From Pedobacter sp. W3I1 (GTDB lineage Bacteria; Bacteroidota; Bacteroidia; Sphingobacteriales; Sphingobacteriaceae): 64,000 nt of DNA. Where the stretch lies: positions 3,224,001-3,288,000 of the forward strand of contig NZ_JAUSXN010000001.1 in the NCBI RefSeq assembly GCF_030816015.1, in the 5' to 3' direction. A program made the position numbers and the translations under genes. This document shows, one piece after another, positions 1-9,514 of this stretch (position 1 is its first letter; each line of letters starts with the position of its first letter). The notes under the pieces were generated by a model, which was given only the letters and a program-made list of their open reading frames with translations, did not search any database and was not told the DNA's origin.

Positions 1-347
1 GGCTTGCTGGCAATGGTATAAATATCTTTTAAATCAGTTAAAAATAAGTACCAATTGTTCCAGGTATAATCTGCCTGTGTTCTTCGTACATCGTACCTAA
101 AAACACGACCTTCCGAATCGTTAATTTCAACCGTTACTTGCATTAGTTGGTTATTAAAATTCCAATTTCTGCTCATATTTGCGTTAAGAACACCAACTAA
201 AGCAGGTGCTAATAATTGGTTTGCTGTTGTTGTGCTCTTGCCAATAGGATCGGTATTAACTCCGGTAAAGTCTTTTGTACAAGAATTAAAGGTTAAACCA
301 ATAATGGCTAAAAAAGTATATGCTAATGTTTGTTTATAATTTTTCAT
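1..347 (-). CDS. SusD/RagB-like outer-membrane lipoprotein (partial, 3' end outside window)
   Basis: Only the first ~115 residues are in the window. The N-terminus (MKNYKQTLAYTFLAIIGL...) is a lipoprotein signal peptide ending in the lipobox TFNSC, so the protein should be lipidated and anchored at the outer membrane. The mature start (TKDFTGVNTDP, then an ANQLLAPALV stretch) resembles the opening helix of SusD-like nutrient-binding lipoproteins. It begins 10 bases after the SusC-like receptor on the same strand, the usual SusC-SusD order. SusD proteins cap the SusC barrel and capture glycans or peptides; the substrate cannot be told from this fragment. The family call rests mainly on signal, lipobox and position. 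Confidence 0.85.
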   Translation of the reverse strand, partial: MKNYKQTLAYTFLAIIGLTFNSCTKDFTGVNTDPIGKSTTTANQLLAPALVGVLNANMSRNWNFNNQLMQVTVEINDSEGRVFRYDVRRTQADYTWNNWYLFLTDLKDIYTIASK

Positions 348-357
348 GTTGATAAAA

Positions 358-3300
358 TTAAAGTCCAACTACTAAACGGGCTCCAAAAGTTCTGGTTGAA
401 GGCAATTGGCCTGTTTCAAAACCTTGAACTATATCTCCTCCCGCTAATGTTCCAAACTCGGGATCGAAAGCTGGCCAAGGCGACCAAATAAATAAGTTAC
501 GCCCATAAACGCCTAGACTCAATTTAGTAAAACCTATACTTTTAAGCACTTTTTGCCCAAAATTGTATGTTAAATTTGCTTCTCTAAATTTTAAGTAATC
601 CGTTCTAAATACACTTCCTTCTGCTTGCCCACTACCATAAATTGATTCGTAATAGGCATTCATATCGGTGGCTACCACATCATTTTTACGGTACGTTCCA
701 TCAGGATTTAGAAGTACCCCGTCGCCAACTATGCCATTATATCTTCCTGGCAAGGTAATACTATGTTTACCTAACGATGCCATTCTAGAAAATGTTAAAG
801 AATGCCCAACTGCGCCTAATTGTGCATCAAACAATGCACTAACACTAACATTTTTATAAGTAATACTAGTGCCAAAACCAAACCTAAATTGAGGTATTGT
901 GTTACCTAAATACAGCAAATCAGGATTTTCTAGCGCTACTCCTGTGGTCGGATTAAAAACTATTTGCCCATCTGGTGAACGTAAATAACCTCTACCATAC
1001 ATATCGCCCATGCTACCGCCAACATTGGCAACCACTTGTCCGCCACCTAGCGCACCAGTACGTAACACAACTGAACTATCTGCCAGTTCTCTAATTTTAT
1101 TTCTATTGGCCGAGAAGTTTGCATTTACCTCCCATTTAAAAGTACGAGATTTTAGCGGTGTAGCATTTATAGCAAGCTCAATGCCTTTATTATCTACCCT
1201 ACCCACATTTATTACTTGAACATTATAACCGGAGGCCTTATCAACAATGCGACTCAAAATCTGATTTTTGGTGTTTCCGCTATACGCCGCAAAATCAAAG
1301 TTTAATCGGTTGTTAAATAATTTTAAATCTAAACCAAGCTCAATTGTAGTCGTTTTTAGTGGCTTTAAATCGGGATTTGGCAAAACACGTGGATTATTCA
1401 TCCCGCTATCAGGGTAAATACCATCTGCTGCGTACAAATAATTATAAGCAGTTCTGTAAGGTGTGGTGCCACCACTACCAACACTGGCAATAGAGGCTCT
1501 TAATTTAGCAAAGCTGATTACTTTTGGTAGTTTCCAAAAATCGGAAGCAACAAAAGCCAAACTTGCAGAAGGATAGAAAAAACCAACATTATCAGTTCTG
1601 GTAATTGTTGCTAATGTACTGTTCCAATCCTGACGGGCTGTTATATCTAAATAAAGGTAGTTTTTAAAGCTTAAAGAAGCTAAAGCATAAAAGCTATTGA
1701 GCCTGTATTGTGCCGTATCGGGGGCATAAACTAAAGGATTTTCGTTATTGCTTAACTCATAAAGATTTGGAATAACTAATCCATCAGCTCTTTTTTCTAG
1801 CTTGTTGTATTGATTACGCATTTGGCTACCACCTAAATTGGCAGTAAGCTGAATATCTTTAGTTAATTGTTTATTATACTTTAATAAAAAATCGGCACTT
1901 ATTTCGTAAGATCGTATATCCGCAACGCGATAAGAACCATGTGCGAATTTATTACCTGCAGCATCCCAAGGGCGAAGAGTTTCGCGAACATCATTATTCA
2001 AATCTCCCGATGCTCTAAGCATTAAACTCAATGCATCCGTAAATCTATAAGTCGCTTGGATGTTTCCTAACCAACCATTCCGTCTTTGTCCGTTTAAATA
2101 TTGCTCTGATATAGCATAAGGGCCTTCAGGGAAAGTGGTAGTTAAATTTGTAAACTGTCTGTAAACTAAGTTTGTTGCCCAATAATCTTTATACCAATCA
2201 ATATTCATATTTGGTTGTGCAAACATAAACCAATACATTAACGACTGATTACCATAACCCGTGGCTGGTAAATTATCGCTTTTTCTATTGCTATATTGCA
2301 CCTTGGCGTTAATGTTTAGTTTTTTAGTTACGTTACTTGTAATATTTAATGCAGCAGTAGTTCGCTTCAAACCTGTATTTGGCACAATCCATTCGTTATT
2401 GCCATGGCTTGCAGAGAAGCGTAAACCCACTTTTTTATAAGTACCATCTATACCAAATGAATTGGATGATTCGAAACCGGTTTTAAAAAATGCATCAATT
2501 GGATCAGGAGTTGCCACCCATGGTGTTCTGGTTAATCCTTGCGCTCTGGTTGCAGGGTCATATTGAAAAAACATCGCTCCAGGAGAAAACTCAGGGCCAT
2601 AAGTAGAACTTGTAGAATTGGTGTTTGCTCCATCGGCACTCGCTCCATATGAGTAATATGAATTGCCAGATACCCCAGCGCCGTATTGTGTTTGCCTATC
2701 AGGACTTTTGTTAATTTCTTCCCATGCACTATTTGAAGTAAAAGAGATATTAACTTTCTTTTTATTTAAACTGGCAGATTTTGTTGTGATGATGATAGCC
2801 CCATTTGCTCCACGCTGCCCATACAATGCTGATGCAGCAGGACCCTTCAATACGGTTACATTTTCTATATCATCAGGATTTAAATCATTTAACCCACTAC
2901 CAAAATCGGCAGGCATAATATCTCCTGATGTACCGTAAACACCGCCTCCTGTACCGCCTGTACGCCTTGCCGAACTACTCGCCACAACGCCATCAATTAC
3001 AATTAAGGCTTCGTTATCTCCTGTCAAATTATTTTCACCACGAAGAATAATTTTATTTGAACCGGCTGGGCCACTATTTCTAACCAAATTTAAACCTGCA
3101 ACTTTGCCCGATAAAGCATCTGTCCAGTTACTAGAAACCGCATTGGTAAAGGCCGTACTATCTAATTTAGAAACTGCATAACCTAACGATTTTTCCTCAC
3201 GCTTTATGCCTAATGCCGTAACAACCACATCACTTAACTGACTGGTAGATGAAGCCAGCCTTATCGTAGCATTGTTTTCGTTATTATTAAACGTTTTCCG

Positions 3301-3672
3301 CAAAGTTGAATAGCCCACCATATTATAAAGAACAGTAGTTCCTTTAGCAATAGTGATGGTATAATTTCCCTTATCATTGGTTACGCCTAAAAACTTCTTA
3401 TTGTTATCCGTTATCGTTGTTCCAATTAATATCTGACCATCCTGGTCATCTAACACGGTACCTTTAATTACAATATTTTGCGCCGGAGTTTGTGCAAAAC
3501 TTTCGTTAATACAAATTAATTGTATCAGCATAACAGAAATGAAAAAACTAAAGCGTTTTAGTTTACACTTAAAAAAAGTTCGACTTTTCTTTTGGTGATT
3601 ATCGGGACTGCTTTGCTTTACATGCAGAACGCATTGATGCCACGAAATCTGTTGAGTAAAATTTTTGATCAT
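358..3672 (-). CDS. SusC/RagA-family TonB-linked outer-membrane receptor
   Basis: A protein of 1104 residues, normal for SusC. After a long basic N-terminus, a hydrophobic signal segment lies at about residues 41-60 (ending ESFA). A carboxypeptidase-regulatory-like beta domain follows (about 67-141, GTVLDDQDGQ), then the family signature LSDVVVTALGIKREEKSLGY (about 146-165), a plug domain containing IVIDGVV, and a beta-barrel to the C-terminus. SusC proteins import bulky substrates across the outer membrane using TonB energy, together with SusD. The first Met gives an unusually long pre-signal; Met48 is a possible alternative but would cut into the hydrophobic segment. The SusD partner follows immediately; no sigma/anti-sigma pair is in view. 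Confidence 0.95.
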   Translation of the reverse strand: MIKNFTQQISWHQCVLHVKQSSPDNHQKKSRTFFKCKLKRFSFFISVMLIQLICINESFAQTPAQNIVIKGTVLDDQDGQILIGTTITDNNKKFLGVTNDKGNYTITIAKGTTVLYNMVGYSTLRKTFNNNENNATIRLASSTSQLSDVVVTALGIKREEKSLGYAVSKLDSTAFTNAVSSNWTDALSGKVAGLNLVRNSGPAGSNKIILRGENNLTGDNEALIVIDGVVASSSARRTGGTGGGVYGTSGDIMPADFGSGLNDLNPDDIENVTVLKGPAASALYGQRGANGAIIITTKSASLNKKKVNISFTSNSAWEEINKSPDRQTQYGAGVSGNSYYSYGASADGANTNSTSSTYGPEFSPGAMFFQYDPATRAQGLTRTPWVATPDPIDAFFKTGFESSNSFGIDGTYKKVGLRFSASHGNNEWIVPNTGLKRTTAALNITSNVTKKLNINAKVQYSNRKSDNLPATGYGNQSLMYWFMFAQPNMNIDWYKDYWATNLVYRQFTNLTTTFPEGPYAISEQYLNGQRRNGWLGNIQATYRFTDALSLMLRASGDLNNDVRETLRPWDAAGNKFAHGSYRVADIRSYEISADFLLKYNKQLTKDIQLTANLGGSQMRNQYNKLEKRADGLVIPNLYELSNNENPLVYAPDTAQYRLNSFYALASLSFKNYLYLDITARQDWNSTLATITRTDNVGFFYPSASLAFVASDFWKLPKVISFAKLRASIASVGSGGTTPYRTAYNYLYAADGIYPDSGMNNPRVLPNPDLKPLKTTTIELGLDLKLFNNRLNFDFAAYSGNTKNQILSRIVDKASGYNVQVINVGRVDNKGIELAINATPLKSRTFKWEVNANFSANRNKIRELADSSVVLRTGALGGGQVVANVGGSMGDMYGRGYLRSPDGQIVFNPTTGVALENPDLLYLGNTIPQFRFGFGTSITYKNVSVSALFDAQLGAVGHSLTFSRMASLGKHSITLPGRYNGIVGDGVLLNPDGTYRKNDVVATDMNAYYESIYGSGQAEGSVFRTDYLKFREANLTYNFGQKVLKSIGFTKLSLGVYGRNLFIWSPWPAFDPEFGTLAGGDIVQGFETGQLPSTRTFGARLVVGL

Positions 3673-4178
3673 AATTATTAAAGTATATCCGGTTAGTAAT
3701 AGGGTTCATATGTTCGATTTAATTTGTCCGGATTTGCGGGCAAAGTAAGCCTGTTTATGTTAAAAATATATTAAGCAAGTATTAACGTATTGAAAAGCAA
3801 CCTGAATATGTTGCGATTTATTTGATTTAACTTACTATATATTTCGTTAATTAAAATTAGCAAAACAAATCGAAACTAAAAACAATAAAACAAATCACCA
3901 TGAAATATTTTTTAGTTGAATAATTAAATAGACAAAAATATTAGCGAGTGCAAGGAAGATGAAACAATCGCCTTGTACCAAAATAAAGCTAATAAGTGTC
4001 TTATCATGGACTAGGCAAGGAAAAAGAAGATAAATGCTAGTTGAATGATTGGCTTATCAGCATCACGTAATAATTTTATTACAAGAACTAGTACCAGTAA
4101 AAGAAATAGAGCAACAAAACGAAACATTAGCTTGTAACATTTATATGCTACTAAAAATCGAAAGATAAAGAAACACCA
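3673..4178. other. 506-bp intergenic region upstream of the SusC gene
   Basis: It lies between the start of the SusC-like gene and the stop of the desaturase-like gene, both on the minus strand. It is AT-rich and carries no gene I recognise. Short open stretches (for example around 4069-4166) have no good start codon and no familiar motif. It probably holds the susCD promoter and leader near 3673-3750; the rest is unexplained and does not match the palindrome families seen elsewhere in the window. Confidence 0.6.
3741..3748 (-). promoter_or_regulatory. Possible -7 element of the SusC-like gene
   Basis: On the minus strand this reads TTACTTTG, one mismatch from the Bacteroidota -7 consensus TAnnTTTG. 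It is about 70 bases before the start codon at 3672. No convincing -33 TTG lies at the usual spacing, so this is tentative. Confidence 0.3.
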
Positions 4179-5399
4179 TTAACCTACCTTAACATGCTCA
4201 AATACGTGTTTCATGTAAAGTTTACGTAAAGAGAATATCCGTTCTAATGTTATCAGAATAATCACCGGAAATATCAAATATTCTACCAGATTAAAAGTGT
4301 AAAAAAAGAAGGCGAAAATCAAAATCAGCCTAAAGCATTCCAGATAATAAATCCATCTTCTTTGCTCTAAAAGTGCTCCGATATTAATCAATGTAACCAA
4401 GATAAAGATGAGTATTGCACCTTTATTAAATGGTGTTAAATAACTATAAAACAATGTAGTGCAAGTAAGCATCGCAACTACTGTTATCAACTGTATATTT
4501 AAATAGGTTTTAAACTTGGGCTTAGCAACGTGCTGTTTCTTATGCTGAAAGTAACGTTCTTCTAAAATTGGCCGGATGTTCTGATCCATCAACGCAGGAC
4601 TCCCGAAAATGGCATTCCACTTGGCCTTAAATCCATTTGCACGTTTATACGCCTCTCCTATTTCTAAATAGTAGTGAAAATGTTGCCACAGGAAACTATA
4701 ACTTTTAATAGGATGTGTTAAACCATATTTAGGCGCCTCTTCTTCCGTCTGAAAAGTGCCGAATAATTTATCCCAGAAAACAAAAACGTCGCCATAGTTT
4801 TTATCCAGATATTTCTCGTCAGAAGCATGATGAATGCCGTGTAAAGAAGGTGTAATCAATATATTTTCCAGCCAGCCCAGTTTACCAATTAATTGCGTAT
4901 GTGTAAAAAATGAATAGGCTCCATGAGCTAAAAGTATGGTAATTATCATATTGGGATGAAAACCAATTAATGGCAATATACACCAAAAAACATTGCGGAA
5001 AATGGCCTGAATAGTAGTAATCCTCGCAGCTGCCGATAAATTAAATTCTTCGCTCTGGTGATGCACGATATGCGCCGCCCATAAAAAATTAATCTCATGC
5101 CCTAACCTGTGGTACCAGTACCAAACAAGGTCGGTTGAGAGCAGTAATAATATCCATACATACCATTTGGTAGAAATATCGAAAATGGAATAATGTGCAT
5201 ATACCCAAGCGTACACCTGATAAAAACTTGCAGCAATAAATAAATTCAATAACCTTTCGGCAATACCTACGCTAAAATTTGCAACAGTGCTTTCGTATTT
5301 AAAAATTTTCGCCTTCTTTTGGTGCTGAGCGATTTTAAATTCAATAAATACAAAAATAAAAAATGCTGGAATAGCAAAAGCAAGGTAATTCACCGTCAT
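4179..5399 (-). CDS. Sterol desaturase / fatty-acid hydroxylase family membrane protein
   Basis: A 406-residue polytopic membrane protein of the fatty acid hydroxylase superfamily, which uses a di-iron centre to oxidise lipids. The histidine boxes are clear: HRLGH (97-101), HIVHH (110-114) and HGIHH (187-191, followed by ASDEKYLDKNYG, typical of the family). Hydrophobic segments lie before and around the boxes, and an extra hydrophobic C-terminal region (about 300-395) makes it longer than the core domain, as in many bacterial members. The substrate is unknown; bacterial relatives act on carotenoids, sterol-like lipids or ether lipids. It stands alone, between the SusC upstream region and a divergent kinase gene. 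Confidence 0.88.
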   Translation of the reverse strand: MTVNYLAFAIPAFFIFVFIEFKIAQHQKKAKIFKYESTVANFSVGIAERLLNLFIAASFYQVYAWVYAHYSIFDISTKWYVWILLLLSTDLVWYWYHRLGHEINFLWAAHIVHHQSEEFNLSAAARITTIQAIFRNVFWCILPLIGFHPNMIITILLAHGAYSFFTHTQLIGKLGWLENILITPSLHGIHHASDEKYLDKNYGDVFVFWDKLFGTFQTEEEAPKYGLTHPIKSYSFLWQHFHYYLEIGEAYKRANGFKAKWNAIFGSPALMDQNIRPILEERYFQHKKQHVAKPKFKTYLNIQLITVVAMLTCTTLFYSYLTPFNKGAILIFILVTLINIGALLEQRRWIYYLECFRLILIFAFFFYTFNLVEYLIFPVIILITLERIFSLRKLYMKHVFEHVKVG

Positions 5400-5500
5400 A
5401 ACAATTTAGATCTTTTAAGTTTAACGGAACAAACTTAAATATATTCTATTAAATACATAGATTTTATAGAATATATTATTACACCTAAATTACTTCGATC

Positions 5501-5532
5501 TTGATTTAATGTTTGCCGTTTTAATTTATTTG
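5501..5532 (+). promoter_or_regulatory. Candidate promoter of the polyphosphate-glucokinase-like gene
   Basis: TTG at 5501-5503 is followed after 21 bases by TTTATTTG (5525-5532), one mismatch from TAnnTTTG. The predicted transcript start is about 20 bases before the ATG at 5562. Spacing fits the Bacteroidota sigma-ABfr promoter pattern. Confidence 0.45.
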
Positions 5533-5561
5533 TAGAACTTCGAAATTATAAATACACCATT

Positions 5562-6320
5562 ATGGCTACAAAGAAAAAAGCTGAAAACAATAATATATTA
5601 TCTATCGATATTGGCGGCACAAGTATAAAAACGGTTCTTTTGGATGAAAGTGGAAATATGCTTACCGAATATTTAAAAAGCAAAACCCCACCGGAGGCTA
5701 CGCCAAAAGACATTGTTTCTGGCATTGTTGAATTGATTAAGCCCTTCCCTGACAGTTATAATCGTGTGTCGATCGGTTTTCCGGGCTACGTTAAAAACGG
5801 TATTGTTAAAACCGCCCCTAATTTGGCTAAAAACAAATGGACAGATGTTGATCTTGCGCAGCGTGTAGCCAACGAACTGGATAAATTAGTCCGTTTGGTA
5901 AACGATGCTGACCAACAGGGCCTGGGTGTGGTTGAAGGCAAAGGTTTTGAAATTGTTTTTACGGTAGGTACGGGTTTTGGAACAGCTTTATTATTTGATG
6001 GAGAGTTACTGCCGCATTTAGAGCTTGCACATTTTCCGATTAACAAAGAAGAAGATTATGATGATTATATCGGCAATAAGGCCTTCGAAAAAATCGGGGC
6101 TGAACGCTGGAATAAACGGTTAAAAAAAGTAATCGAAATCTATAAAACAGTTTTTAATTACGATACTTTATATATTGGCGGTGGCAATTCTAAACAAATA
6201 GACTTTAAATTGGAAAGCAATATTAAAATTGTAACCAACAGAGATGGAATTAAAGGTGGCGCAAAACTCTGGAAACTGGCCGACAAGTACAATATCTTTA
6301 CTGTTGAGCCTAAAAAATAA
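5562..6320 (+). CDS. ppgK: ROK-family kinase, polyphosphate-glucokinase-like
   Basis: A 252-residue sugar kinase. The phosphate-binding motif DIGGTSIKT starts at Asp16; the catalytic region is VNDADQQGLG (Asp115 the likely base); a second phosphate loop TVGTGFGTALLFDG follows at about 134-147. The zinc-binding cysteine cluster of repressor-type ROK proteins is absent and ELAH (154-157) stands in place of the usual ExGH, the pattern of actinobacterial polyphosphate glucokinases. It would phosphorylate glucose to glucose-6-phosphate. The gnd, zwf and pgl genes follow on the same strand, so it would feed the oxidative pentose phosphate pathway, and ppk1-ppx lie about 5 kb away. Polyphosphate as phosphoryl donor is inferred; ATP is possible. 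Confidence 0.8.
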   Translation: MATKKKAENNNILSIDIGGTSIKTVLLDESGNMLTEYLKSKTPPEATPKDIVSGIVELIKPFPDSYNRVSIGFPGYVKNGIVKTAPNLAKNKWTDVDLAQRVANELDKLVRLVNDADQQGLGVVEGKGFEIVFTVGTGFGTALLFDGELLPHLELAHFPINKEEDYDDYIGNKAFEKIGAERWNKRLKKVIEIYKTVFNYDTLYIGGGNSKQIDFKLESNIKIVTNRDGIKGGAKLWKLADKYNIFTVEPKK

Positions 6321-6376
6321 TTAATCTTTATTACAATCTTTTAACAACAATAGCTGCAATATTAATTTGTAAATCC

Positions 6377-6384
6377 TAATTTTG
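6377..6384 (+). promoter_or_regulatory. Candidate -7 element for gnd
   Basis: TAATTTTG matches TAnnTTTG exactly and sits 23 bases before the gnd ATG (6407). The -33 region is weak. It suggests that gnd-zwf can be transcribed separately from the upstream kinase gene. Confidence 0.45.
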
Positions 6385-6406
6385 GATGCATTAGAAAAAA
6401 TAAAAA

Positions 6407-7822
6407 ATGGCAAATAACGATTCGAAAAAATATAAATTGGGAATGATCGGTTTAGGCACCATGGGCCGGAACTTATTATTAAACATGGCTGATAAAGGCT
6501 TCTCCGTTACAGGTTACGATAAAGACAGGAAAATGATCTCGAAACTTGAAGAAGAAGGCAAGAAACACAACTTAGAAGGATTTGACGATATTGAAAGCTT
6601 TATTTCCAGCTTACAAACGCCACGTACTTTAATCTTATTAGTACCTGCCGGACCAATTGTAGATAGCGTTATTGCAGAACTAAAACCACTTTTAAATAGA
6701 GGTGATATTATTATCGATAGTGGAAACTCACATTTTACCGATACCAACCGCCGTGTTGACGAACTAGAGAAAGATGGCTTACATTTCTTCGGAATGGGTA
6801 TTTCTGGTGGCGAAGAAGGTGCTCGTTTTGGTCCGAGTATGATGCCAGGCGGAGATAAACAAGCCTACAATGTAGTTAAAGATGTTTTTGATGCTGTAGC
6901 TGCAAAAGTTGGAACCGATCCTTGCGTAACATACATTGGCCCTGGAGCTTCCGGTCACTTTGTTAAAATGGTACACAATGGCATCGAATATGCCATTATG
7001 GAACTTATTGCCGAGGTTTATGGTATCCTTAAAAATGGTTTAGGCTATTCAAACGATGATATATATAAGGTATTCAAAAAATGGAACGAAGGCAGACTAC
7101 AGTCTTTCTTATTAGAGATTACTGCTGAGATTTTTGTTTTTAAGGATACGGAAACACAAAACGATCTTTTAGATCAGATTAAAGATGAAGCGCGATCAAA
7201 AGGCACAGGAAAATGGACATCAGAGGTTTCAATGGAGCTTCAGTTACCTATACCAACCATTAACGAAGCTGTTTCTAACCGCGATTTATCTAAATTCAAA
7301 AAACTGAGGGTTTCTTTAGAAGAAGCATTCGGAAAAAAAGACACCAAAATTGCTGTTACTATTGATGAACTGGAAGATGCTTTTTACTTCTCTATGATCA
7401 GTGCCTATGCACAGGGCATGCATTTACTGGTTCAGGCTTCAAAAGAATACCAATACGACTTACAGTTACAGGAAATAGCCAAAATCTGGCGTGGAGGCTG
7501 TATCATCAGGGCTAAATTCTTAGAAGACATTTATCAAGCTTACGATAAAGACAATTCATTGGAACATTTATTCGGCGATGCAGGCATACAGAACATCATT
7601 AAAGGCACTTTGCCAGGCACGCGCAAAACAATCAGTGCATGTATTAATTCAGGCCTGGGTATTCCGGCATTTGCCTCTACCCTAACCTATTTCGATACCA
7701 TTACAACAGCCCGCATGCCTTCAAATTTAATCCAGGCACAAAGAGATTTCTTCGGCGCGCACACTTTCGAACGCATTGATAAAGATGGTGTTTTCCATGC
7801 CGACTGGAATAAATTATCATAA
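6407..7822 (+). CDS. gnd: 6-phosphogluconate dehydrogenase (decarboxylating)
   Basis: Cytosolic enzyme of the oxidative pentose phosphate pathway that converts 6-phosphogluconate and NADP+ to ribulose-5-phosphate, CO2 and NADPH. The 471-residue length is standard. Visible features are the Rossmann motif GLGTMGRNLLLNMA near the N-terminus, the substrate signature ISGGEEGARFGPSMMPGG, the catalytic stretch GPGASGHFVKMVHNGIEY (containing the conserved Lys and Glu) and KGTGKWT. It is followed after 30 bases by zwf, so the two are probably one operon. It runs opposite to the textbook order of reactions (zwf, pgl, gnd) but all three steps are present. Confidence 0.97.
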   Translation: MANNDSKKYKLGMIGLGTMGRNLLLNMADKGFSVTGYDKDRKMISKLEEEGKKHNLEGFDDIESFISSLQTPRTLILLVPAGPIVDSVIAELKPLLNRGDIIIDSGNSHFTDTNRRVDELEKDGLHFFGMGISGGEEGARFGPSMMPGGDKQAYNVVKDVFDAVAAKVGTDPCVTYIGPGASGHFVKMVHNGIEYAIMELIAEVYGILKNGLGYSNDDIYKVFKKWNEGRLQSFLLEITAEIFVFKDTETQNDLLDQIKDEARSKGTGKWTSEVSMELQLPIPTINEAVSNRDLSKFKKLRVSLEEAFGKKDTKIAVTIDELEDAFYFSMISAYAQGMHLLVQASKEYQYDLQLQEIAKIWRGGCIIRAKFLEDIYQAYDKDNSLEHLFGDAGIQNIIKGTLPGTRKTISACINSGLGIPAFASTLTYFDTITTARMPSNLIQAQRDFFGAHTFERIDKDGVFHADWNKLS

Positions 7823-7852
7823 ACTAATTAGACTCACGAACAAGAACATAAA

Positions 7853-9367
7853 ATGAAAACCAAAACCGCATTAAACCCTACCATTTTTGTAATATTTGGT
7901 GGAACAGGTGATTTAAACAAAAGAAAATTAGCACCTGCCCTATATAACTTGTTTATAGAGGGTTACATGCCAGATAAGTTTGCCGTTATTGGTACAGGAA
8001 GGACCGAATTTACCGATGACAGCTACAAAGTTGCTTTAGAAGATGCTGTAAACCAGTTTTCGCGTAGCGGAAAAGTAAAAAAAGATAAATGGGACGATTT
8101 TGCAAAGACGATGAACTACTGTCCTACCGATTTTGCCCAGCCAAAAACTTTCGAAAACCTTAAAGCAGCTGTAGAAAAATATCAAAAAGAATTTGGGGTG
8201 GGAACGCAAGTGATTTTCTATCTGGCAGTTGCACCTAACTTCTTCCCAATTATTGCTGAATGTTTACAAAAATATAAACTTACGCAGGATGAAGATAATA
8301 GCCGTATCGTTATAGAGAAACCTTTCGGTCATGATTTAGAATCGGCAAAGGAGCTGAATGCATTATTGAGCACCATTTTTACTGAAAAGCAGATCTATCG
8401 TATCGATCATTACTTAGGTAAAGAAACCGTACAAAACATGATGGCTTTCCGTTTTGCCAATGCATTGTTCGAGCCATTATGGAACAGGTCTTATATCGAT
8501 CACGTTCAGATTTCGGTTACCGAACAGTTAGGTGTGGGCGATCGTGGAGGTTATTATGAAGGCTCTGGTGCTTTAAGAGATATGATCCAGAATCACCTGC
8601 TGCAATTGCTTTGTCTGGTTGGAATGGAAGCACCAATTAATTTTGATGCCGATGAAATCAGGAATCGTAAGGTTGAAGTTTTAAGGGCTATGCGTCCTTT
8701 TTCTGCAGAAGATATCCGTTTTCACACTGTTCGGGGCCAGTACAGCAAAGGCTGGGTTGAAGGTAAGGAAGTTCCTGGATACCGCCAGGAAAAAGGTGTT
8801 GATGCACACTCTAATACTGAAACTTTTGCGGCAGTTAAATTCCATATCGACAACTGGAGATGGCAAGGTATTCCTTTCTATTTAAGAACAGGAAAACGCC
8901 TAAACCAAACTTCATCTTTAATTACCATTCAGTTTAGAGATGTTCCGCATCAGATTTTCTCATCAGGTGTAACCGAAAACTGGCAACAAAACAGGTTGGT
9001 CATCAGCATACAGCCAGAAATGAGTATCCGCATGCAGGTACAGGCCAAAAGACCTGGATTAGACATGGTATTAAACCCGGTTGATATGGTGTTTGATTAT
9101 AAAGGAACTTACGAGGGCGATACACCAGAAGCTTATGAAACCTTATTATTGGATGCCATGATGGGCGATCAAACCTTATTTATGCGCGGCGATCAGGTAG
9201 AAGCGGCATGGGAACTGGTTATGCCAATTTTAAATACATGGGAAAGCAAAAAATCAATCAACTTCCCTAATTACCCTGCCGATAGCTGGGGACCAGAAGA
9301 AGCTGAAGCACTTATTGCAAGAGATGGTTTCCACTGGTTTAATTTGCCGTTGAAGAATAAGGAATAA
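7853..9367 (+). CDS. zwf: Glucose-6-phosphate 1-dehydrogenase
   Basis: Catalyses NADP-dependent oxidation of glucose-6-phosphate to 6-phosphogluconolactone, the entry step of the oxidative pentose phosphate pathway. It has 504 residues, the usual length. The N-terminal nucleotide motif is IFGGTGDLNKRKLAPALYNL, the active-site signature is RIDHYLGKETVQNMMAFRFAN, which carries the catalytic His region, and WRWQGIPFYLRTGKRL lies in the C-terminal domain. It is 30 bases downstream of gnd. A 147-base gap with a palindromic repeat element separates it from pgl, which may partly uncouple the two. Confidence 0.97.
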   Translation: MKTKTALNPTIFVIFGGTGDLNKRKLAPALYNLFIEGYMPDKFAVIGTGRTEFTDDSYKVALEDAVNQFSRSGKVKKDKWDDFAKTMNYCPTDFAQPKTFENLKAAVEKYQKEFGVGTQVIFYLAVAPNFFPIIAECLQKYKLTQDEDNSRIVIEKPFGHDLESAKELNALLSTIFTEKQIYRIDHYLGKETVQNMMAFRFANALFEPLWNRSYIDHVQISVTEQLGVGDRGGYYEGSGALRDMIQNHLLQLLCLVGMEAPINFDADEIRNRKVEVLRAMRPFSAEDIRFHTVRGQYSKGWVEGKEVPGYRQEKGVDAHSNTETFAAVKFHIDNWRWQGIPFYLRTGKRLNQTSSLITIQFRDVPHQIFSSGVTENWQQNRLVISIQPEMSIRMQVQAKRPGLDMVLNPVDMVFDYKGTYEGDTPEAYETLLLDAMMGDQTLFMRGDQVEAAWELVMPILNTWESKKSINFPNYPADSWGPEEAEALIARDGFHWFNLPLKNKE

Positions 9368-9390
9368 ATTATCCACCGGTCGTCGAGGGT

Positions 9391-9500
9391 GTATCATAAA
9401 TATAAATTGTCATCCTGAGCTTGTCGAAGGACTTAGTTAAATACAATGTATGTGTTTCGACTACTTGTCCAGATTCTTCGGGAGGCTCAACATGACATTA
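9391..9500. repeat. Dispersed palindromic element, family A (zwf-pgl gap)
   Basis: The left part shares GTATCATAA and then TTGTCATCCTGAGC-TGTCGAAGGAC with the element at 45750-45865; the right part (tttcga ... ctcaacatgaca) is its imperfect inverse complement. Related copies are at 35231-35288 and 45750-45865. It interrupts an otherwise tightly packed operon. Confidence 0.75.
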
Positions 9501-9514
9501 TTTAATCTACAAAA

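Noticed and set aside
4069..4166. Short open stretch (ILLQELVPVKEIEQQ...)
   Set aside because: No start codon, about 30 codons, no recognisable motif.
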